A stretch of DNA of 44,706 nt from Schoenoplectus triqueter (Eukaryota; Streptophyta; Magnoliopsida; Poales; Cyperaceae): NCBI GenBank assembly GCA_964058805.1, contig CAXKVV010000177.1, positions 1 through 44,706 on the forward strand. The letters run 5' to 3'. Positions 11,139 to 22,081 of this stretch are shown piece by piece. The notes under the pieces were generated by a model. It saw only the letters and a list, made by a program, of their open reading frames with translations, made no database searches and had not been told where the DNA came from. Positions within the stretch are counted from its first letter, which is position 1. Each line of letters begins with the position of its first letter. The position numbers and the translations under genes are program-made.

Positions 11139-11160
11139 CGGTGGGCGCAAGCCCCCACCG
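11139..11160 (-). promoter_or_regulatory. Conserved GC-rich hairpin near 5' LTR end
   Basis: Reverse-complement counterpart of 7663-7684, with the same 7-bp arms CGGTGGG/CCCACCG. Confidence 0.5.
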
Positions 11161-12076
11161 TTAATTACCCTGGGCTACTAACCTCGAGGCACCTCTGGAT
11201 CTTTGAAAGAGAGAAGCAAATAGTATAGTTAAAAGATGGTCAAGTGGTCGTCTGGGTTCACAAAAGGGGTCCATGGAAGACGAAGCTACAAACAGATCGG
11301 TTCAGTCTTTACCGCTTCAAGAGGTAACCTTACTACAGATCAGATTAATCTCTTCGAAGGGGTTCGAGGTGAGTCTACTACAGAACGACTCGACCTACTT
11401 CATCCTATGGAAGACGAACCTACTACAGATCGGTTCAGTCCATACCACCTCGAGAGATAACCTTACTACAGACCAGGTTAATCTCTTCAGAGGGGTTCGA
11501 GGTGAGTCTACTACAGAACGACTCGACCTCCGTTGATCTAGAAGATAAACCTACTACAGAACGGTTCAATCTTAACTAGTCAACAACCAATCACACAAAA
11601 TACAACTCGAAGCACTGAGCCGGTTGATCTTGAGGTTGGTGAATCAGGAGAAGGGTGGATATGGCCCACGTGTTTCTTCTCTCTGATCTTCTAGATCATG
11701 AATTCGAAGCACTAAGCCGATTCATAAACCTAGGAAACACAGTTACACACAATGTCAAACCTGAAGCGCTGAGCCAGCTTAACATTGAGGTATGTGTTAG
11801 TGAAGGAACCTACCTACAGAACGGTTCACATTCATTGTTTTGTGGATGAATCTACTACAGAACGATTCAATCTCACGATCTCGGGAGATGAATCAGAAGA
11901 CAAACTCATCGACGGATGAGTTCAGTCTTGCTAGCTCAAATGGTCATGAATTACTTGTTCATGACACCAAGTCATTAGGATGTCACTTCTCTCGGACATC
12001 GTAATGTTCATATCTCTTGGAGTCGACATATCTCTTCATGTTGATGTCGCAGTCTTGGTCATTCTTCAATGAGCGT

Positions 12077-12440
12077 CAAGATGTTCTTGTCCCGACTAAT
12101 CATTCTACATGTTGCATTACTTGTGTAAAATCGCTATGTTGCCCTACACCCCTTGTGTGAGCGTATTTAGTCATGAGTTACTTGCTCATGGTAGTGAGTC
12201 ATTAAGATATCGTCTCTCTCGGACATCGTAATGTTCTTCTTCCTTAAAGTCGACATGTATCTCTATGTTGATGTCGCAGCTCTGGTTATTCTTCATTAAG
12301 CGTCAAGATGTTCTTGTCTCGACATATCTCCTCATGTTGCTGTCGAAGCCTTAGTCATTCTACGTCAAGATGTTCTTGTCTCAACGTATCTTCTCATGTT
12401 GCTGTTGCAACCTTGTTTATCCCTCGTCAAGATGTTCTCG
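12077..12440 (-). repeat. Dispersed dyad repeats (CAAGA-TGT-TCTTG) in 5' LTR
   Basis: Copies start at 12077, 12304, 12366 and 12428; the last three are exactly 62 bp apart. They are embedded in longer units containing GTCAAGATGTTCTTGTC and GACAT/GTCGA words. Confidence 0.6.
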
Positions 12441-15115
12441 TCCTGACTAATCGTTCTAAATGTTATATCATGTGTGCAAACATCCTCATGTGGCTCTACA
12501 CCCCTTGTGTGAGCATATTTGTTCATCTCCAAAAAGCTTGTTACATAATATCTTCCATTATTATCTCTATTATAAAGATGAATTTATTTATTATTATTCT
12601 TTTTTATTTTTAAACTCTATTTATCTATGTAGAAAATTATTTACAAAAAATAATAGAAAATGGGTTAGCTATTAACTAGAATTTTATTTATATTTTTGGG
12701 ATTTTTATAATAGCTAAAATAGTAGAATTTTATTTTTATTATTTCTAAGCTCTATTTATTTTGTAGAAAATCACTTACAAAATACTAGAAAATAAAATGG
12801 CTATGATTTTTATTTTTATTTTTAAAATGTTTATAATAGCCAAAGTAATAGAATTCCATTATTATATTCCATTATGTTGAAACACTATTCATTATGTAAA
12901 AGTTATTTACAAATCAAAAAGATGATTAGCTATATTATTTTTATTTTTATTTTTAAGATCTATAATAGCTAAAAGAAATCATTATTAATATTCTATCCTA
13001 TTTATTATAGTTTTTCATTATATATTTTTTTTTATTTTTTTTATTATCTATAGAAAAATATAAGATTTTTATTATCATCATCATTATTTGAAAATAGCCA
13101 TAAGGGATGAAATTCATTATATTCTTTATTACTACTATTATTATTATTTTTTTTATGCATTTTTATCCATCAAAATATTTTTATTGTATATTTGTATAGA
13201 AATAACAAAAGAAATGCAATTCATTTTATTATAAAACTATATTATCATTCTTTATTATAGAAGAAAATGCATTTACTATCTATTACCATGGTTGTATATA
13301 TTTTGTATATTTTGTGCTATTTATTTTTATTATTCTTTTTTTACAGAAAATATTAACATGATCTCTATTATTGTTTATTTTTTTATTTATTAAAGAATAG
13401 AGCTAATATCATTATTTATTATTGCATATTACTATTGTCATTATTATTTCATGAAAAATCACTTTAAAAATCAGTAAAATATATCTAACTATTATTCATG
13501 ATTTTTATTTGAATTTTTGGGATTTTTATAGTATTTAAAATGACAAGTCAAAGCTAAGTCAAATATATCAATATATATAATACCTTTTGCTTTTAAATTG
13601 TTTCAACATGATTATATTTTTAAAACTAGAATATTATCATATAGAAAAATAGTATGAAAAATAAGAAAATTTTAGAAATAAATTTGAGTTAATTTGGAGT
13701 TCAGGGGCATTTTCAAACGATTTATTTACTATATATAATTAATGTTCTGTTATTAATTGATTAATGGGCTTAATCTGGGCCTTTGGATCTGCACCGAGAT
13801 TAGTGTATATCTCTATTTAACTTTAACTCTTATTTGGGCCGCCAGATCAGATTAAGATTTGCACTAGACGGATTAAAGGCTCAGATTGATTCATACTTTA
13901 ATTTTCTAAATGTTCAATAGCCCAGATCCATTGGATTCATCTCAATATTCGTGCGGCCTTTCAAGATTAGTGCAAGAGATCCTCTCTCCGTCTCTCCTCT
14001 ACCGTGCTTCAAGATACGTGCCAGGAGGTTGATTCCGGTGTTCCGGCGATCTGATTGATGATCGGACACTACAATCGGCGTCGCCTTGGCTTGCAGAACC
14101 TGACTGCACCTTTTGATTGTACAACGGTGCGGTGGATCGTCGGCACCACCGTACTCAATTGACTGGACTATACCGCTTTTGGTACCAATCGATTTTCTTG
14201 ATCAAATCAGATTGATTCACTCACAATTTCTTGTAATTCTTGATTCATTTACGTAATTCCAAGTCTCAATTAACAGAACTAGTAATTTAATCACTACAAC
14301 AACCTCTTCTTTTATTTGGATTACGATGAAACAGCGGCTGAGAACGGTACCGATTGGCAATTCGATATTATACTCAGTATTTCTAATCAATTGCTTCAAT
14401 TTAGTCGATCTTATTGATACAGAACCCGTCGCCTATGCAATGCGCTTTGATCAAAGCATATAGCTTGATCAATTGAAGTATTTTCGAATGCTATTGCATT
14501 ACTGGTTCAGAATTCTAGCAATTAACTTCAGAATCACGATCAATCACTCGATTAAAAGTTGAATTCTTGAGGCAATTGCTTAGAAATACAGAGGCTAAGA
14601 GGTCAATGACCTTCGATCAGCCAATTAGAGCTAAGAGATCACTTGATCTTCTATTAGCTTTTTCTGACAGATTAATTCATTCCCTTAATTACTCAATTAA
14701 TCAAGAAAGAAACAAAAAGATAGAATAGAAAGGATCTAAATAGCAAGGCGATAGTTCAAGGAAGAGATTCAATCAAGAAAGTTGAGAAATTCAATTGAAT
14801 TGAAAAGGAAATTTACGACAATGCAAGTAACAGTATCAAGAACTCTTGAATTACTCAAAATTGAGCACAATTACCACTCAAACTCTCTATTTACAATGAA
14901 TACACTCACCTTCCCTTCTTCTTTGTAGCTCTGAGCTCTTAGATTGATGATTGTTAATAGTGGAAAATGGTGACTGTTTGCCAAGTTCTCAACACTTGTT
15001 TAGGTCAATTGGCCTTCTAGCTTCTCACTTACTCTCTAAGCTTCTCAGGGATCTCACAGATGCTCTAAGGATCGTGTGTATGCTTCTGGTTCTTGGTTCT
15101 ATCCACTGGCTAAGG

Positions 15116-15124
15116 GTTTATATA
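15116..15124 (-). promoter_or_regulatory. 5' LTR promoter TATA box (TATATAAAC)
   Basis: Read on the minus strand, about 2.9 kb from the LTR start, matching the positions of TATA boxes at 19251 and 44302 in the other long-U3 copies. Confidence 0.55.
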
Positions 15125-16324
15125 GAAATCCATTGGTTTGACCGATTTTGACCATCTCAATCCAATTGCACATGGTGCATTATACTCTTCACTCTAACTG
15201 CTTCCTTGTATACCCTATGGTTCACTGAACCGAGTTTCTATTGCCTAACTCATGTGTAACTGCCTAGAGGTTGTTAAGCTTTCCATTTATTTACTGATTT
15301 GCCACTATTCGGCCTTCACACTCTTGCAAGCCTCTCTAGCCCTTTCTAGAACCTTCCAGGCCTTATACTATGCCTATATAAGCTGCTAGCATGCTCCCTC
15401 AGCTCCATTTTACAGAGTTGATCTCAATTCACATCTTCTCTTCCATTACAAGCCATAATCAATTTTCAAACTTTCAACTCGGTTCCTTGCTTGTTTCTTC
15501 TGTCTCAAGACTTCATCATCATCAATTCAGTGTCAGACAACTCCTTGTGCTCTTACCTAGTCGATTTGCAAGCTCCATCACAGTGTTTGATCAACTCACT
15601 TCTAGGCCGAGTTGTGAATTGGTGCAACTCCTACATCTAGCATTCAACTCTTCTCAATTGTCACTCTAACACCATCGCCTGAGGTCCTAGAAGCTCTCCT
15701 AGCCATCAATTGCAAGTTCCAAGCTTCAATTGGCAAGTTCAAAGTTTTGACTCGAGGTATTACTTCTTGCTATTTCTCTCTATATGTTTCATTAATTCAA
15801 AGCCTAACTGGATACACATGATCTCCTCTTCATGTTTTAATTGAATCTAGAAACAATTGATCTGAAGTTCAACCCTTTGTGCGATCCCCATTGATGGCGC
15901 CTTCGAACTCTTCTGTTATCGCGAGGAAGAAGAAGAGAAGGGGAGAGAGGAAGGAGGGAGCGGGCCCTTCAGCGCCTGCGCCTGGCGTACGTGAGCCAAG
16001 GCAAAGAAGAAAGAAGGTGCAGAGAAAAGAGCCGAGTGCGCCAGGTACACACTTCTTTTTATTTTAAATTTAAATCTCCGCAGATGTTTCCACATAGAAC
16101 TGGTTTGTAGTTTTCTTATGCACCATAGATTCATAGATCTGACAATAGGCCCCATCTGTAGGATTATTGAGTCTAGGCTCATAGTAATGGATTAGTGATT
16201 GATTAGTGCATGATTAGGGTTAATTGATGTGACATGGCATGTTATGATTGGCCCATTAGTTTAATCACCTTCCTTTTATCTCTGATTATTCATTAACTGA
16301 TGCTGAGGTGACCTTATGATATGG

Positions 16325-16549
16325 TGCCATGTGGCACAGGGCTGGGTGAGATGGCCTCCTCTGGCTGTGCCATGTGGCATGGGGTTGGGTGAAGTGGCCC
16401 TGTGGTGTAATGCCATGTGGCACTAGGATGGTGAGGTGGCCCACTGGTTGTCTGCCACGTGGCACTAAGGTGGGGCCCACCTGTCAGTGACTCATACCAG
16501 GGTGGGGCCCACTTGCTGACATGGCCCAATGAGAGGCTGCCACGTGGCA
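16325..16549 (-). promoter_or_regulatory. Phased palindromic G-box/E-box array, LTR copy 1
   Basis: TGCCAC[G/A]TGGCA palindromes start at 16325, 16368, 16411, 16453 and 16538, that is, 43, 43, 42 and 85 bp apart. In LTR orientation the first two (16538, 16453) have a CACGTG core and the next three CACATG. Two GTGGGGCCCAC palindromes (16470, 16502) lie in the 85-bp gap. bZIP and bHLH factors bind CACGTG; bHLH factors bind CACATG; TCP factors bind GTGGGNCCCAC. The enhancer role is inferred. Confidence 0.7.
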
Positions 16550-19250
16550 CACCCTCTCTCTTCGCTTATTTTATTCCTTCTGTGTTTCTTGCACCCAGTT
16601 TGTACCCAGAACTGTTATTATCTCCAATTTGTACCCAGAGTTGCTCTGATCAAATCTCAGCCTTTGATTAATCCATTTATTCTGCTTTTATCTTCCCTGA
16701 ATTTATTTTAATAGCTCCACTTACCCAAAAATCATAAAAATTTCACCAAAAATCCCTAAAATCATGATGATCACCCCTGTAATTTTTAATTCCATTTTTG
16801 CCCCTGCCTCTCTGAGTTAAAAATTCTTTTGTCAAATAAACCCTGTTATTTCTTCTGAATTAATCCCAGATTTCATTTGTAGCTCAATGTCTCTGCCAAT
16901 TATCTCTCTCTTGCAGAAACCACCCTAAGTAAATACCAATTAGACTTATATTGATATTCATTAGGGCTTGATCTGATCAACAGTTGATTACATGTCAACA
17001 GTTGATACAAATCTAGACTTAATCAGATGGTTGCTCCCAGCTTTGGCACCTGATCAGTCTTGTGAAATTGACTTTCAATCCCTTAACATGAGGGTGACTT
17101 GGTCAAAGAACTGACTACTTATCAGTAATTGACACAAATCAAAGCATGGTTAGGTGGTTGCTCACAGCTTTGGCACCAGGTCAACCTTGAAAGCAAAATC
17201 ACATTTGGAATTTCTCATGACTAGTTGCATCAAAATGCTAGCTTGGCATTGACATCATTTCATGTAGCATAGGGATTATACTGCTTCAGCTCCTTCCTAG
17301 GGTTAGCTCCAAGGGCAGATTTTTAGGGTTTAACTCTGACTCCTTTAATAGGTCACTGAGGTGTGGGGTCTACCTGTCAGTGAAAAATGGTCACATGAAT
17401 GACTCATCAGATAGGCTAGATTTATGTTGTCAGGTTCATCTACAAGGGACTGCCAGGTGGGTCCCACTTGTCAGAGAAAATGTAATCAAATGGCTGACCC
17501 ATCAGGAGATTTTTCTCTCTCCGAAATCTCCCGAGGGTCAGCCACCTCGAATGAGTAGGAGGTGGTGGGGTATTTATATCCTTGCTCCACATTTAGGATT
17601 TCTTTGTGGGATTAGTGCTTAACCTCTGTTCCGGGTTGATTAGTTTCCTTAGCAAAATAGGCTAGGTCCATGTCATTGGAGCTGTTCATAAGGGACTGCC
17701 ATGTGGGTCCCACTTGTCAGAAAAGATATAATCACATGGTGACACCCGAGAGATCTCCTCTCTCCCTCGATCCCCTCGGCTGTCACTCATGCTGAGTAGA
17801 TAGAGGATAGTGGGGTATTTATACTCTTCACTTCATGCCCAGCATTCCATTGTGAGACTAATGGATTTATTCCGGGGTTAAGCAGCGACCTCTTCTGATC
17901 AGTGGGCCATCTTTCATTGCTTTCTCTCCTTCCCTCTTTTTATGATTTGTCATTAATCATCAATTTATTTTCATTTATTCATTTACTCATCCTTGAAATT
18001 TTTCAAGGGTAAACAGATTCGTATGTGCGCTTCAATATTCGTGCTCGGGCGCCAATACTCGTGCTGACGCGTTTCGTTGACCCTCCGGTCAATGGCGCCT
18101 TCAAGATTTGTGCCGATGGCGTTCCCGGCGACTGAGGCCGTCTCCTTCCGATCAGATAGTCCCTCCGACGTCGTCTCTCCTCGGGAAATTGTTCCACAAT
18201 GTCTGATCAATAATCTATGCGGTGGATCGTGCTGTGCACCAATGCCATATGAGTTGATTTGGTACCAACCGGTACTGAGTCTCAGATTTTACAAATTCAA
18301 GGCAATTGATCATTTCTTTCAACAATTGAATATTCAATTAGCATCGTATGTATATGTAGATGCATTCTAACACAATTAGAATGATTTAAATTGATCTACA
18401 ACTTCATTATTTGGGATGATTGCTGAAACGCGATAAAGGCAGTCGGTACCGATTACAATTCATCTCAAATTCTTGTTACTCATTGATCGATATTGACATT
18501 AACATGCTTAACACTCTTTATAACACTTACTCAAGCCAAGATATGCATGATTATGCTTATAATTTTCCTTAATTCTCAATCTGAAACTCGATTTCATAAA
18601 CGAGACGCGATAACAGTGAATGAATTCCAAATTAGTCGAGTTCTCAAGCTTTTAGCTGAGATCAATCGACTTTAAACACTGTTGTAGCATCAATGTATAT
18701 GGTATGAACTAAAACCAAAGTTATTCATGCATTTAAATAAGAGAATGATTGAAAGAAACCGACTGGTATCGAGTTCTCAAGTGTATACTGAGATCAATCG
18801 ATATAGCAGTCCCAATTCTTGATCTTTAAATGAAATTCAACAAAGAGATCGATAGGTTTGTGTAATCTAAGCTTCTAAATCTCAAAATAAAAGAAAAGAA
18901 ATGAGAAAAACCAAAGGAAATCGATGAAATTCAAAAAACGGCAATACTGATACGATATTATTCAAGGAATATATTCACAGTAACACTTCTAATCACCATT
19001 ATCTCAAGAATTGAACTTGTAGACTTGAATTAATGTAAACTAAAGCTTAGAATTCACCTCTAATCAGATAATTGGAATGAAATGAATCGAGTTCTCAAGT
19101 TAAAACTGAGATCAATCGATTATATCAATCTCTTCTTCCTATTTATTGCTTCCAGCTCAATCTTCCTCTCTCTAAGCTCTATGTTTTATCTCTAAAGTGT
19201 TTTTCTTTCTGTGTTGTGTCTTGTCTCTCTTGAATCTCCATGGATTAGGG

Positions 19251-19259
19251 ATTTATATA
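19251..19259 (-). promoter_or_regulatory. TATA box (TATATAAAT) of truncated LTR
   Basis: Minus-strand TATATAAAT, 2.8 kb from the LTR start, homologous to the boxes at 15116 and 44302. Confidence 0.5.
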
Positions 19260-20419
19260 GGCAATTAAAGGGTGTATTAGGGGATTAGAGCTGTACACCA
19301 CCCATACACCAACAATTGGACTTCCTTGGCTCATGAACATGGTTCTCCAATTCTGTTAGTGCTTCTGTTATGATGTGGGCCCCATCTAAACGAATCCAAA
19401 GTGATTTCTTTTACTGTTGACCATGTTTGACTTCCTCTCACTTCTCATCCACTGCTAGAACCTTCTAGACCACATCAGCATGCTATATATACTCAATTCA
19501 ATGCATCTAAAGCATCCATTTACTCTCTGCCATTGTAGTTCATCTCCAAAGTTCAAAGTTTTATCACCCGATTGTGAGCTTTGATCAAAAACATATCTCC
19601 ATCATCTAATTGATAATCTCCATCACTTAAACAGCATCGTGTAGGTACATAGAAGCTATAAGCATGGTTAATTCGAGTTTATAGTGTAAGATTTCGACTT
19701 TCCTCATTTCACCCGATTTCATTACCTCATCTCAATTGTTTCTATTTAATGCTTAATTGTTGTTTTTTCTTTCGTTTATAGCATCGCCTAGGTGGTTAGA
19801 GATTGCCTGCATCATCAATTTTAGGTTTAGAACTAAGGATTAAAGTTCTTCATTAATCACCCGAGGTGATCATCCTCTCTCACTGCTCCATTCACTTGCT
19901 ACTTCTTAATTTTGATCATTCACTCTTTCTCTCCTATGTATAGGCTATCCTTAGCTATAAAGAATTGAAGTTTCAAGCTTCAGAGAACTCGATTGACACC
20001 AATGGCGCCATCGGCTTCAGCGAGAAGAAGAAGGAAGAGAGGGAGGGGAGAAGGAGAAGGGAGAGAGGAGACTGCGCTTGGCGCACAGAGTCCACAACAA
20101 GGTGGGACCCACAGTCAGATGCGCAACACAAGTGAGCTAGGTACACATCTCTTTTTCTCCTTGGTTTAAATTTCTGTTTAGATCTGTGTATAGGCTTGGT
20201 GCATGATTGCATGTGTGAGCTATACATTCATAAACCTGACAAATGGGCCCCACATGTAAGTATATGAATCTCGGCCCATTAGTCCAGCTGTGGATTGATT
20301 AACTCTCTGCTTAAATTTAATTGATCTGACTTGGCATACTCTGATAGGTCCACTTGTTTAATTAATCCATTACTCATATGCATTAGTGTTAAGCATGCTG
20401 AGGTGGCTCTGTAGTGTAG

Positions 20420-20710
20420 TGCCATGTGGCTTGGTCCACTGTGAAGTGGCACCAATGGCCAGCTGCCATATGGCACATGAGTGTTGAGGTGTGGTGTTGC
20501 CATGTGGCACATAGGAGAGTGAGGTGTGTTGCTACCGGGTTGCCATGTGGCACTGGGAGGGTGAGGTGGACCTGTCAGAGCTTACCACGTGGCATGGTGG
20601 TGGGGCCCACATGCCAGGTCAGTATGGTGGTGGGGCCCACCTGGCTGAGGTGGACCAATGGGGTGCTGACACGTGGCATGAGTGGCCCAGTGAGATGCTG
20701 ACACGTGTCA
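20420..20710 (-). promoter_or_regulatory. Phased palindromic G-box/E-box array, LTR copy 2
   Basis: Boxes start at 20420, 20464, 20498, 20541, 20583, 20667 and 20699. In LTR orientation the order is TGACACGTGTCA, CACGTG, CACGTG, then CACATG, CACATG, CATATG, CACATG. GTGGGGCCCAC palindromes at 20600 and 20630 fill the 84-bp gap, as in the other copies. Confidence 0.7.
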
Positions 20711-22081
20711 CACTCTCTCCCCTCTGATTCTGTGTGTATATATTTGGGATCCCTAGTTTGCACCCAGATGAGTCTCTGTCCCCAGATTGCACCCAGAGCT
20801 GCCTTGATTAAATCTCAGCCCTTGATCTTTCCTTTTTAATCTGTTTTATCTTCCCTGAATTTATTTTGATAGCTCCACTTATCCAAAAATTATGAAATTT
20901 TCACCAAAAATCCCTAAATTCATGATGATCATCCCTGTAATTTTTAATTCCATTTTTACCCCTGTCTCTCTGAATTAAAAAAATTCTTTTGTCTAGAAAA
21001 TCCTATTCCTTCCTCTGAATTAATCTCAGCTTTCAATTGTAGCTCAGTGTCTCTGCCAATTATCTCTCTCTTGCAGAAATCACCCTAACTAAATATCAAT
21101 TAGACTTATATTGATATTCATTAGGGTTTGATCTGATCAACAGTTGATTACTTGTCAACATTTGATACAAATCTAGACTTGATCAGATGGTTGCTCCCAG
21201 CTTTGACACCTGATCAGTCTTGTGAAATTGACTTTCAATCCCTTAACATGAGGGTGACTTGGTCAAAGAACTGACTACTTATAAGTAATTGACACAAATC
21301 AAAGCATGGTTAGGTGGTTGCTCACAGCTTTGGCACCAGGTCAGCCTTGAAAACAAAATCACATTTGAAATTTCTCATGATTAGTTGTATCAGAATACTA
21401 GCTTGGCATTGACATCATTTCTTGCTGCACAGGGATTATACTACTCCAGTTCTTAGGGTTTGTTTTGATGATAGATTCTCAGGGTTTAATTCTGACTCCC
21501 TTGATATTTGGTCACTGAGGTATGGGGCCCACCTATCAGTGAAAAATAATTACATGGATGACCCATCAAGAGATCTCTTCCTCTCTCTCCTGAATCTCTT
21601 GAGCGTCATCCACATCAAATGAATAGGAGATGACAGGGTATTTATATCCTTGCTCTGCACTTAGGATTTCCTTGTGGGATTAGTGATTAACTCTTGTTCC
21701 GGGTTGATTAGGTTTAGTAGATAAGCTAGGTTCATACTATTGAAGCTGCTTATAAGGGGCCGCCAGGTGGGTCCCACTTGTCAGAAAAAATATAATCACA
21801 TGGTGACACCCGAGAGATCTCTCCTCTCCCTCGATCCTCTCGGCTGTCACTCATGCTGAGTGGATAGAGGATAGTGGGGTATTTATACTCTTCCCTTCAT
21901 GCCCAGAATTTCCTTGTGGGACAAATAAAGTTGCTCCGGAGTTCCATTAGCGACTTCTTCTGATCAGTGGGCCCTCTCTTCCTTATTTCTCTTCTTTCCC
22001 CTTCTTATGATTTATTATTAATAATTGATTTTATTTTCATTTACTCGGCTACTTATCCTTGGAATTTTTCAAGGGTAAACA

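Larger units (their letters stand above)
10965..18015 (-). mobile_element. Giant 5' LTR (7051 bp) of the minus-strand Gypsy element
   Basis: On the minus strand the LTR starts TGTTTACCCTTG at 18015 and ends GGGTCGCACA at 10965, next to a PBS-like sequence and gag. From the TATA box at 15124-15116, U3 is about 2.9 kb and R-U5 about 4.2 kb. U3 contains two diverged internal repeats (about 17345-17640 and 17640-17890), each with a GTGGGTCCCAC site, plus the G-box array at 16325-16549. R-U5 contains an AT-rich block, dyad repeats and the GC hairpin. Several short open frames here are on the antisense strand or have no recognisable product. LTRs of this size are typical of Ogre-like Tat elements. 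The matching 3' LTR must lie beyond the left edge. Confidence 0.85.
18016..22081 (-). mobile_element. Truncated LTR of the same Gypsy family (first 4.07 kb)
   Basis: On the minus strand it starts TGTTTACCCTTG at 22081 and aligns throughout with 18015 to about 13934 of the neighbouring LTR: same U3 features, G-box array and TATA. It stops exactly where the 7-kb LTR begins. The simplest reading is that the 7-kb-LTR element inserted into this older LTR, whose remainder lies beyond the left edge; a tandem rearrangement is the alternative. It contains no gene. The flank at 22082 is host sequence. Confidence 0.8.

Noticed and set aside
7029..11849. A 64-residue open frame kept in both LTRs (7029-7223 minus, 11655-11849 plus)
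   Set aside because: It runs antisense to LTR transcription, has no recognisable family, and two related copies are too few to show selection. The surrounding LTR is equally similar.
1913..18015. A DNA transposon with 6-7 kb terminal inverted repeats enclosing a gag gene
   Set aside because: The left arm has its own 5-bp target duplication and complete LTR termini, and the right arm is followed by a PBS-like sequence and gag. Two oppositely oriented LTRs explain the symmetry fully.
1..18015. An integrated plant pararetrovirus
   Set aside because: Long LTRs, a PBS-like site, a CHHC gag and no movement-protein motif fit a Tat-type Gypsy retrotransposon.
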